Source: Trypanosoma brucei gambiense DAL972
Taxonomy: Eukaryota > Euglenozoa > Kinetoplastea > Trypanosomatida > Trypanosomatidae
Length of the DNA stretch: 64,000 nt
Direction of reading: 5' to 3'
NCBI RefSeq assembly: GCF_000210295.1
Contig: NC_026742.1
Span: 62,001-126,000, forward strand
Part shown: positions 1-7,133 of the stretch, one piece after another
How positions within the stretch are numbered: the stretch's first letter is position 1
Layout of the letters: every line of letters begins with the position of its first letter
Position numbers and translations under genes: made by a program
The notes under the pieces: generated by a model
What the model was told of the DNA's origin: nothing
The model's input: the letters and a program-made list of their open reading frames with translations, nothing else
Databases searched by the model: none

Positions 1-1666
1 CCATCAGGCGACACACCTCCACACGAAGTTCCGCGCTTTCTTTCACAAGCGCAGCAACCTCGTCCTCACGCGACTTAAGAGTTTGCCTCTGGTTGTCTAC
101 AGTGTCCTGAAGACTCGCTCTCTCCGAACCCACACGTTGCAAGTCTGCTTGTGTTTCCCCCAGTTGCACTTTCACAGCTTGTAAAGAGAATTCCAGTGCC
201 GTGCACCGCGCCTCAGTGTCACTTCCCGTATTCTGTCTTTGTGCTTCCTCTAACTGAGCGATTTCTTCCCTAGCTTTTAACAATGCTTTTTCCGACTCCT
301 CAGCACAAGAAAGACGCTCTCGTAACGTAGAAACCTCTCGCTGTAGCTCAGCTACGCTTGTCTCAAATTGTGGTATTTTTTCTGCTTGCATGCGAGCCCT
401 GTCAAGCTCCGACTGAGCTTCTTCGTAGTCACGAGAAAGCTGATCCCTTTCCACCCTCAAGTTGCTGATATCACTCGTAAGAGTTTCACATTGTGCCTCC
501 AGCCCACGAAGCCGCTCCTCGTCATGTTCTTTTGTGGCTGCGAAGTAGGTTGCTTCCTCTTTCATTGCGGAAGATAGATCCGTCAGCTTCCCATTTTCTT
601 CAGTAACTTGGGCAAGACGCGACTCCAAGATTGAAATCTTCTCCATTGCAGCCTCGTGTTGGTGTTGAGCGTCCTCGCAATTTTTGCACGATTTTGGCTC
701 ATTCATCGAGGCAGTCAGTAGCGTATCAACATCATAACTGGGTGCAGTCAGTTTTGCCTCCGCAGAACAACTCTCATTTTGTCTGATCCTATCTTCCAAC
801 TCTCTTAGTTTTTCGGTTAATGCCCTGTTCTCGGCCTCCACGTCCTTGTGCATGCTTGATTCAGTGGCAAGGTTTTCACGCAGATCTTCCAGCTCCTGTT
901 CGTACCGTGTTATCTTGTCATGTAATTCCTGCTGCTTCTGCTCTGCGACGCTGGCACTGTCACATCCCTCCCTCGACGCTTGAAGTTCCCATTGTTGTTG
1001 AGTTAACTCCGCGGTTTTTGCTTGTAGTTCCGCTTGTAGTCGCTGTAGTTGGTCCCTCAATTCATCCTCTCGTATGCGATGCCGGTCAACCTCACTTCGT
1101 AAATCCATAAGCATAACATTTTTTGATTCATCTTCGTCCTGAGCAATACGAACAGTGACTGCAAGTGGACTACGACTTATAACCTCTTGTTGGTCACGCA
1201 CAACCGCAGAGAGCTTTTGAACGTTGGCGTGCCCCTGCTGGACCTCCATCAGTAACTTTTGCACTTCGCCATTGGATGAGGTGTGCTGGGCTCGGAAGTC
1301 GGTGAATTCCTTGCACAAATTGTCTAATAACTTCTGCAGGTTTTCCGGCGTGGCTGTCTTTGAGCTTCCAAACAATTTAAACTTATCCCTTTCATAAAGT
1401 GCTTTAAGCACAGGTGTTTCGGAAAATATGTTGGTACTATAAGTTTCACACCTCACTTGCATCTCCGCTACAGTTCCAGAAAGTTTTGCATTCTCATCAC
1501 ATACCTTTGTAAGCACGTCCGTGAGCGACTTATTCTCCCGCTCGAGTTGCTTAACCCGCTTGACCAGTGCATCGGCCTCTTCAGTGGATTGCACAATTTG
1601 TATTGCCTTTACAGGTTGCTGCGTCGTCGGGCCGCTGCCCACATCGCAGTGTCTGGATGCCTCCAT
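1..1666 (-). CDS. Long coiled-coil protein, C-terminal part beyond window edge
   Basis: The frame is open from an ATG at 1666 to the left window edge, giving 555 codons with no stop, so the gene is partial. An in-frame TAG lies two codons before the ATG, which fixes the start. The first 30 residues are a short non-helical leader. After that the protein is almost wholly rich in Glu, Gln, Lys, Leu and Arg with heptad-like spacing, as in a long parallel coiled coil, with one loop containing a Cys-x2-Cys pair around residue 325. I see no membrane segment, signal peptide or catalytic motif. Such proteins in trypanosomes are often cytoskeletal, basal-body or flagellar, but nothing here proves a location. 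A T-rich tract and AG lie about 60 bases upstream. I do not recognise the family. Confidence 0.85.
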   Translation of the reverse strand, partial: MEASRHCDVGSGPTTQQPVKAIQIVQSTEEADALVKRVKQLERENKSLTDVLTKVCDENAKLSGTVAEMQVRCETYSTNIFSETPVLKALYERDKFKLFGSSKTATPENLQKLLDNLCKEFTDFRAQHTSSNGEVQKLLMEVQQGHANVQKLSAVVRDQQEVISRSPLAVTVRIAQDEDESKNVMLMDLRSEVDRHRIREDELRDQLQRLQAELQAKTAELTQQQWELQASREGCDSASVAEQKQQELHDKITRYEQELEDLRENLATESSMHKDVEAENRALTEKLRELEDRIRQNESCSAEAKLTAPSYDVDTLLTASMNEPKSCKNCEDAQHQHEAAMEKISILESRLAQVTEENGKLTDLSSAMKEEATYFAATKEHDEERLRGLEAQCETLTSDISNLRVERDQLSRDYEEAQSELDRARMQAEKIPQFETSVAELQREVSTLRERLSCAEESEKALLKAREEIAQLEEAQRQNTGSDTEARCTALEFSLQAVKVQLGETQADLQRVGSERASLQDTVDNQRQTLKSREDEVAALVKESAELRVEVCRLM

Positions 1667-1723
1667 TTGTCTCTACGATGTTGGCACCTACCTTTCTATG
1701 TTTATTAGAAGATCGGTAGTTAT

Positions 1724-1773
1724 CTTCAATGTATTGTTAGTATTATTTTTTTTATATTAAAAAAAAAAAAAGC
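1724..1773 (-). promoter_or_regulatory. Predicted spliced-leader acceptor for the left-edge coiled-coil gene
   Basis: On the minus strand a run of 13 T (1759-1771) is followed by an AT-rich stretch without AG until TTGAAG at 1724, about 58 bases before the ATG. This is the usual trypanosome arrangement of pyrimidine tract then first AG. Usage is predicted, not shown. Confidence 0.5.
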
Positions 1774-2091
1774 GTCGGCGTATGTGCGACGAGGCGTGGT
1801 GACGGGTCCAGTCGTCACGTCACTTTGTATGGTTTCTAAATGATGGCAAGGGCACAATGATGACAACGAGGTATAGAAAAAGACGAACAGAGGATAAAAA
1901 ATAATTTAAAACAAAAATTAGAGGGTTGTGTGGATGGCATTTTACGTACTCACAAACGTTGTCATTGTGACAAGCAAAATTATCGTACGTTTTATGTCCG
2001 CAAATGAAAAAGTGAAGTAAGAGTGTGGAGAAGAGGGGAAGAGAAAAAAATTCCACACCAATAAAAGGAAATAGATAGAGGAACGCCGCGC

Positions 2092-2319
2092 TTACCGGGG
2101 AAAGCGTGTGTTGTGTAGTGCAGTGCATTTATCAAATCCCTTCACCTTTAATTGAGACTTAGGGAGAGTTGTTCCGTGGCCGTTAAACACATATTCCAGT
2201 GGACAACACCGATCCCAACAGACTCCACATCGTTCAACCATTTGCTTTTCATTCCATGCTGCTGTGCAAACGCGGTAAATGCGGCACCGAGACAAATATT
2301 CCCAAACCAGCGTGTCCAT
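2092..2319 (-). CDS. Candidate small cysteine-rich protein (75 aa)
   Basis: The frame starts at the first ATG after a strong minus-strand pyrimidine tract and AG (2388-2408), giving a predicted leader of about 70 bases without an upstream ATG. The product has six cysteines, several in a CGVCWDRCC cluster, and no recognised domain. It lies between the PI synthase stop and the acceptor of the following gene, so it could be a separate mRNA. It may equally be a chance frame in the 3' UTR of PIS; codon bias is not persuasive. Ribosome profiling or conservation in related trypanosomes would decide. Confidence 0.2.
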   Translation of the reverse strand: MDTLVWEYLSRCRIYRVCTAAWNEKQMVERCGVCWDRCCPLEYVFNGHGTTLPKSQLKVKGFDKCTALHNTRFPR

Positions 2320-2461
2320 GTAAGAGGGAAGGGATGAAGAAGTAAACACTAAACTTAAAGATGAATCACCCTACGATATACAGGGAACTACAAAAAAAAA
2401 GGCGGGGGAAAATATGACAATACCGCTTCCACATTCCATGCCTCCTTTAACACACAACTCC

Positions 2462-3115
2462 TCACTGGCGGCTTCCCGCAGCATCCAGAACCGCCAGATG
2501 ATACATGCTATCCAGCAGCTGTTGCACATTCACCACCTGCTTGAAAGCACTCAACGCGGCTGTCAAAGCCATAAAGAACAGAAACGCAGGTTCAGCGATC
2601 CCATACACGCCGTACATATATAAGTTTAAGTAGAAAAGTTCCTGTCCGACGCAAAGTGCACACATAAACGGACGATTTGTATAATAAAGTCGCAGAAGTG
2701 AAAAAATACTGCTGCTCACGTCCTTATGACTAGTACGGCCAGCATAAAGCGACACGTACATGACGCAGAAATGCGAAGAAATATCCAGGAAAACAAGACA
2801 TGCAAGCGAAGTGGCTCCCCAATGTGGAAGCGGTTGTAATACCTGCACAACCACAACAATCAAACCAGCCGTTGACGCCCGATCCGTCAACATATCAAGT
2901 ATTGCACCAAACTGTGTGCATTGGCCAAACCGTCGCGCTACCATGCCATCCACCGCGTCCAGCACAAAACCAATGATGTAACAAAATAAAAATGCAATGG
3001 GAAAGTGGCCGAGCAAGCAGAAGGAAATCAATGAAAGAATAACGCGTGTGTAGCCAATGAGGTTAGGGTAAAACAAACATACCTGCAATGGTGTGGTAGT
3101 TTTAGCTTTCGGCAT
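2462..3115 (-). CDS. PIS: Phosphatidylinositol synthase (CDP-diacylglycerol--inositol 3-phosphatidyltransferase)
   Basis: This integral membrane enzyme joins CDP-diacylglycerol and myo-inositol to make phosphatidylinositol, used in trypanosomes for GPI anchors and phosphoinositides. The 217-residue length fits the family. The CDP-alcohol phosphatidyltransferase signature D-x2-DG-x2-AR-x8-G-x3-D-x3-D is perfect, with D53, D56, G57, A60, R61, G70, D74 and D78 as metal and CDP ligands. The N-terminal FYPNLIGYTRVILSL is typical of eukaryotic PI synthases. About five or six hydrophobic helices follow, as expected for an ER or Golgi enzyme. The start is the only early ATG. A clear splice acceptor lies about 120 bases upstream, and a hexamer-type repeat sits in the leader. 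Phosphatidylglycerophosphate or choline phosphotransferases share the signature, but the FYPNLIGYTR start and the length favour PIS. Confidence 0.93.
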   Translation of the reverse strand: MPKAKTTTPLQVCLFYPNLIGYTRVILSLISFCLLGHFPIAFLFCYIIGFVLDAVDGMVARRFGQCTQFGAILDMLTDRASTAGLIVVVVQVLQPLPHWGATSLACLVFLDISSHFCVMYVSLYAGRTSHKDVSSSIFSLLRLYYTNRPFMCALCVGQELFYLNLYMYGVYGIAEPAFLFFMALTAALSAFKQVVNVQQLLDSMYHLAVLDAAGSRQ

Positions 3116-3130
3116 TGGTGCTGCGTTGCT

Positions 3131-3175
3131 TGCCTATGCCTATGCCTATGCGTGTGTTTGTGTTTGTGTTTGTGT
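3131..3175 (-). repeat. Short tandem repeats in the PIS 5' leader
   Basis: Plus-strand reading shows three to four copies of TGCCTA followed by about four copies of TGTGTT. They lie between the predicted splice acceptor and the PIS start codon, so they would be in the mRNA leader. Such repeats vary between strains. Confidence 0.7.
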
Positions 3176-3238
3176 ATCTCCTTCCACCTACGTCAGACGG
3201 TAATGCCCCTGTTATTTGACACCGTGTCCACAAGTTTT

Positions 3239-3258
3239 CTGAAAAAGAAAAAAAAATA
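3239..3258 (-). promoter_or_regulatory. Predicted spliced-leader acceptor of PIS
   Basis: The minus strand reads T9 C T5 CAG with the AG at 3239-3240, a textbook pyrimidine tract with no intervening AG. The resulting leader would be about 123 bases. Confidence 0.6.
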
Positions 3259-3592
3259 CTGGCAGAGACCAAAGACAAGTCAGAAAAGGGGTACAAACAT
3301 ACACGTACGGGGAACAATTAAATAATTCCACGAACTTAACGACAACAGCGTGACAACCCGCCCGAAGCCTCTTATTTCCCTTTTCTCCAAATCACGACCT
3401 TTCGTCATCACTGACATCAGGGACCACAAGAGTCAACAGCACAGTGCTCGACGCAGAGTGAAGAGAAACACACCGATAATCACATAAGCGGAGACAACAC
3501 AACACAACACCACGCGACGCGACGCTAAAGTGATTATAGAAAAGCGCAACGTATCCATTCGTCAGAGAAGAAAGAAAAAAATGCACGGCACA

Positions 3593-3985
3593 CTACATGT
3601 CATCCATTCGTTCCTCTTCATTAATAGATGTCCCCTCCCGTCGAATTTCCTCACGCATGGCCTCCACACTAAATGGACACGCACGATACTTTAGTACTGG
3701 GTACCGAAAGTACACGTTCTCCCGTGCAACATGCTTCTTCGCAAGACAGTTGTCGCACAACTCGGCATCCGCACCACTAAAGTTGTCAAGAGTACGATGC
3801 ACTCCGCAAAGTATACACAGACGTTTGCAATCAATGCAAACGAGCGACTGCGCGGGGGCGGTAGTTTTTGAGAAATGTGCTGCGGGAAGCAGACGGGTGC
3901 AGCTATTACACCGCAATCGTAAATGCTTCCTGGAAACTAACAGTGCACCTGTGCGGATAGTGCAAAAGACAGCAGTACGCCACAT
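3593..3985 (-). CDS. Small double zinc-ribbon protein, Stc1-like, probably mitochondrial
   Basis: The 130-residue protein has two similar halves: C26-x2-C29, then LPAAHFS, then C50-x2-C53; and C57-x2-C60, then LDNFS, then C77-x2-C80. The tandem Cys-x2-Cys pairs, each enclosing a hydrophobic-x3-FS motif, resemble the Stc1 zinc-finger domain. Each half could bind one zinc. The first 25 residues are basic, contain no acidic residue and read like a mitochondrial presequence. The C-terminal 40 residues are charged. Function is unknown. A mitochondrial zinc protein, for example a ribosome or assembly component, is an inference from the N-terminus, while fungal Stc1 links RNAi to chromatin. The start is the only Met before the cysteines. 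A (GT)n tract lies directly upstream. Confidence 0.75.
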   Translation of the reverse strand: MWRTAVFCTIRTGALLVSRKHLRLRCNSCTRLLPAAHFSKTTAPAQSLVCIDCKRLCILCGVHRTLDNFSGADAELCDNCLAKKHVARENVYFRYPVLKYRACPFSVEAMREEIRREGTSINEEERMDDM

Positions 3986-4012
3986 GAAGTACAGGAGCCT
4001 AAATGCTCCCTA

Positions 4013-4062
<50 letters not shown>

Positions 4063-4329
4063 TTCTTTTTCCAGAGGATGAAAACAATAAAAATAAAAAA
4101 TAAAAAATAAAAAATATATGGATATGCCAACTCCTAGTTTCGCTGCGTCGTCAACTGCCTCAGAAGGAATCGCAAAAATGACGCCAAAAGTAACAGTCAT
4201 TTATTAAATAGAAAAGTACGGACCGATATATATATATATATATTAAAAAACGATAAACAAGACAAGCCGATTCGGCGAAAGCGTGGGTGAAATCCAAAGA
4301 TAGGTGCTACACGCAAAGACTCGACATCG
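3986..4329. other. Intergenic region with AC, A-rich and TA repeats
   Basis: It carries the AC microsatellite, several AAAAAT repeats (about 4088-4117) and a TA run (about 4226-4242). These leave little unique sequence between the two flanking genes. No further gene is seen. Confidence 0.7.
4014..4060. repeat. (AC)n microsatellite, 47 bases
   Basis: A perfect AC dinucleotide run of 23.5 units lies 29 bases upstream of the Stc1-like start codon; on the transcribed strand it is (GT)n. It sits between a T-rich tract and a CTAG, so it may lie in or next to the splice-acceptor region. Length is likely to vary between strains. Confidence 0.95.
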
Positions 4330-5427
4330 TCAACGAACAAAAGCAATATCACAATGAAGCAACACCACCTGATCCTTCATCCTCTGCTCCACACGCCTTT
4401 GCACTTCCTTAGCGAAGGACACCGAATCCCCCACAACATCCTCCCAGGCCAAACCCTCCCCATTGAGCTGCCCGTTCCGTAGTAACTCCTCCAGAACAGC
4501 GGGATGCGTACAGGAATATCCTCGTGACAGGATTGCCCGGCGGTACCGCTCCGTCAGTAGCTCCTCCGCAACACTCTGCAAAGTAAGCTCGTATTGAGGG
4601 AAAGTACCGTTCTGTGAATAGTTGCGCACTAACGCTGGCCGCACACGCGAGCGAAACAAAAGCCGCGGTTTTTCAACACAATCTTTACCGTCCCTACCGG
4701 AGAAGGGTTCGTCATGTTTAGAGAAGGAAGGAGTTGCGCTGAGTAACCGCTGGCGGTTGAGTGTGAACCGGTACGGATGCAATAGCGGTGCCAAATCCAC
4801 AACAACAACGGAGTCCGTGGCGTGGAGGTACAACCGAATGCTGTGAATCAGCCAGTTAACTTTTATGTGTTGCTGTGTGAAGTTAATCCCACGCGTAGGC
4901 ACCGCAGCGGTGCCACTATCGTTACTACAAGCATCACTAGCAATAGCTTTGCTGCTGCTGCAACTTGCCACATCGATCACACACCTCCGGCTCGTCCACC
5001 TATTACGAACCACTGCATAATCACATGAAAACGTTTTTCTACGGGCATCCGATTTTGGATCAGGATCCGTGGTCAAGACGTAACTTTTCGTCGTCATGAA
5101 CCACACGGTTCCCCCCAAGGCAGCTGCAGAGAGAACTGCGTAAAGACTTAGCATCGCCTTAAGTCTTCCGAGTGCAGCGGTGGGACCTAACACACGAAAA
5201 CCCTCCATAAAGCCGTAACCCTTCACACCGTACACACCGGTACGTTCGGCAGCGGTGGCGGCTGAAGTTGAGGACGTCAGTGGTGTCGTGCTCCACGGTA
5301 ATCTTTCCTTGGTATCATCGCCACCAGATGCAGCAGAATTCGACGATACACTCCGTGCACCGCACATCCACGCTGCGCCTATTCGAGCAAGTCCCATAGG
5401 CGGGCATCTCCTTGTCAATCCCCACAT
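4330..5427 (-). CDS. Membrane protein with mitochondrial-type N-terminus, unknown function (365 aa)
   Basis: The first ATG in the frame is at 5427; the open frame extends 14 codons further only through a TTG. The first 40 residues are rich in Arg, Ala and Ser and lack acidic residues until about residue 37, as in a mitochondrial presequence. A Gly-rich segment and one clear hydrophobic helix (about residues 91-111) follow. The rest, about 250 residues, is soluble-looking and ends in a charged helical part containing a QRRVEQRMKDQVV stretch. I see no enzyme motif. One helix near the N-terminus with a large C-terminal domain suggests an inner-membrane protein, but this is inference. I do not recognise the family. 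Confidence 0.8.
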   Translation of the reverse strand: MWGLTRRCPPMGLARIGAAWMCGARSVSSNSAASGGDDTKERLPWSTTPLTSSTSAATAAERTGVYGVKGYGFMEGFRVLGPTAALGRLKAMLSLYAVLSAAALGGTVWFMTTKSYVLTTDPDPKSDARRKTFSCDYAVVRNRWTSRRCVIDVASCSSSKAIASDACSNDSGTAAVPTRGINFTQQHIKVNWLIHSIRLYLHATDSVVVVDLAPLLHPYRFTLNRQRLLSATPSFSKHDEPFSGRDGKDCVEKPRLLFRSRVRPALVRNYSQNGTFPQYELTLQSVAEELLTERYRRAILSRGYSCTHPAVLEELLRNGQLNGEGLAWEDVVGDSVSFAKEVQRRVEQRMKDQVVLLHCDIAFVR

Positions 5428-5724
5428 TAAAGTAAGGACTACACCCCTTCCTTGGTGAGCAAGCAACAAAGTAGTTCAGAGACGTAATACACTCCTTGGT
5501 ACGGATGATGTTCAAAATAGGGCTTCTAGAGTAAAGGGTTACAACACTTTGGGGTAACCTATTCCAGCATCACCTGCGGAGGCGGACAAACAGTAATTCA
5601 TTCATAGAGTCAACGATGCAGTTGAGTGGGGTTACGGTGTTTTTGTCGCTGCCCACACACAGTGAAGAGATGTAAGTGATAACAGACGACAACTGGAAAG
5701 TGATCATGTTACAACATCGCCGCT

Positions 5725-6459
5725 TCACTCAGATCGGGGGCGCTTCTGCCCTTTCCCCACGTCCTCCACTGTTGTATCAGCAGTGCCAACATGTAATGTA
5801 ACGGCGCGCTTCTCGCCCCCCTTCGCCGCGTCTCTTGTGAAAGAAGTGGGAACAGAGGTTGACTGGTGAGCATCAGGATCCGCAGGACCATGACTGCTCC
5901 CTTTCGTCTTCAATTTATCAACGAGTTGCTTCATTGAGTTGAGATGCAATGTTGACTGCTCCAGTGATTCCTCAACTTCCCTGAGCGCATGACTCGTGAG
6001 CACGCACAACGCCCTTAACTGCCGTAAACACAACCGACGAAGCTTAACACTAACATTTTCCTCCTCTTTATCACGTTCAATATCCTCCGCTAGCTCAGCG
6101 CGGATCGTTGCTAATCGTCTCTCCCGAGCCTCCTTTGCGGCCTTCGCTTCCTCAATCGCCTTACCATTTCCCCCAGATGTGATGGCGACTTGCTGAACAA
6201 CATTAGGAGGTGGTGGCTGATTCGCCACCCACACGGTTACACTGCTAGTAAGGTCACCAAATGCGGTACCGCTAAAAGTCAGGGCCGTACTAACGCTGTT
6301 TAAGCTACAGAAAATAACAATAAGACGATCTGCAACATCCCATCCCTCGATTGGCCCACACTTCGTAGCGAGTAGGCGGACAAAATCCTCGTAAAAGGCG
6401 GAAGGACAACCATCCACATAAATCGTCCGGTGAAGTTTACCAACGAGATCAAGTGTCAT
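5725..6459 (-). CDS. Divergent RRM-like and coiled-coil protein (244 aa)
   Basis: The first in-frame ATG is at 6459; upstream only a TTG extends the frame. Residues 5-75 resemble an RNA-recognition motif: RTIYVDGCP fits RNP2, and RLIVIFCS sits where RNP1 is expected but lacks its aromatic pattern, so RNA binding through the sheet may be weak. A Pro-rich linker is followed by a charged coiled coil (about residues 95-190) and a tail ending KGQKRPRSE, a likely nuclear localisation signal. This combination suggests an RNA-associated nuclear protein, which is inference. It is flanked by a membrane protein and a kinase with no evident link. A TA microsatellite lies in its leader. Confidence 0.75.
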   Translation of the reverse strand: MTLDLVGKLHRTIYVDGCPSAFYEDFVRLLATKCGPIEGWDVADRLIVIFCSLNSVSTALTFSGTAFGDLTSSVTVWVANQPPPPNVVQQVAITSGGNGKAIEEAKAAKEARERRLATIRAELAEDIERDKEEENVSVKLRRLCLRQLRALCVLTSHALREVEESLEQSTLHLNSMKQLVDKLKTKGSSHGPADPDAHQSTSVPTSFTRDAAKGGEKRAVTLHVGTADTTVEDVGKGQKRPRSE

Positions 6460-6539
6460 GGTAATGGGGTAACAGTTCAAGCAGTCCAACCACCACAATA
6501 ATCGTAAACTTTGATGGAACTACGCCTGTGGTCGCGAAG

Positions 6540-6558
6540 TATATATATATATATATAT
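6540..6558. repeat. (TA)n microsatellite
   Basis: About nine TA units lie roughly 80 bases upstream of the RRM-like gene start, within its predicted leader or splice region. Confidence 0.85.
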
Positions 6559-6619
6559 CAAGTACCGTGTGAAAGAAGAAACAATAAAATGCAAAGAACT
6601 GATGAGCAGCAGAGAAACA

Positions 6620-6856
6620 TTATATAGCAAAGCAGAGGGTATAGCGAATAACATATACACGACCAGAGACGCCGAAATTATAAACCGACCACAAAGTGAA
6701 CAGGCATAATACCATTAAAAAACACACAAAACAGCCGGTGACTAATGTCATAGTAGAAAAAAAAAATGAAAGAAGAAACAGTATGCTACGATAGCGGATG
6801 TCGCTTACATTGAATGGCACAGCAATCAGGAACGTTAGGAGGGCACGTAAAAGCAT
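6620..6856 (-). CDS. Candidate small hydrophobic protein (78 aa)
   Basis: An ATG-initiated frame of 78 codons encodes a very hydrophobic peptide with a signal-like N-terminus and two or three potential membrane helices. It follows a good pyrimidine tract (6902-6923, minus strand) and AG sites at 6864-6869 that are distinct from the tract serving the downstream RRM-like gene. Against it: AT-rich noncoding DNA readily yields hydrophobic frames, and another ATG in a different frame lies just before this one. It may only be kinase 3' UTR. Confidence 0.2.
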   Translation of the reverse strand: MLLRALLTFLIAVPFNVSDIRYRSILFLLSFFFSTMTLVTGCFVCFLMVLCLFTLWSVYNFGVSGRVYVIRYTLCFAI

Positions 6857-7133
6857 ACATGTACTTCCTCATAATTGCATATAATCAACAGTTTTTTGTT
6901 GTAAGAAAAAAATGAAAAAAAAAGTAATCTATAAATCCCGCATAAGGTAACAACGCTGAAAAATATGGATTCATCGCTTAGCTGTTGTATTCTATTTATC
7001 TAACAAGATCCTCTTGTTGCCTCTATGTTAGCCATTTTTTTTTTAATTTAAATAAAAACGGCAGTGTACAGCCCGCCTCTACATCTTCAGCAGACGGGGA
7101 AAACAACCACCAGCAACTTCAAAAAAAAAAAAG

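Larger units (their letters stand above)
1667..2461. other. Intergenic region between PIS and the coiled-coil gene
   Basis: It holds the 3' UTR of the PI synthase gene and the 5' UTR of the next gene. It also contains a second, separate pyrimidine tract plus AG (2388-2408, minus strand), followed by a 75-codon frame that is listed as a candidate small gene. No RNA gene was recognised. Confidence 0.6.
6460..7133. other. Intergenic region between the Aurora-like kinase and the RRM-like gene
   Basis: AT-rich DNA with two pyrimidine tracts on the minus strand (about 6570-6590 and 6902-6923), the TA repeat and the weak 78-codon frame. No RNA gene was recognised. Confidence 0.6.

Noticed and set aside
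3597..4013. Plus-strand frame of 138 codons
   Set aside because: It mirrors the zinc-ribbon gene on the other strand. The Cys-x2-Cys pattern and the array direction favour the minus strand.
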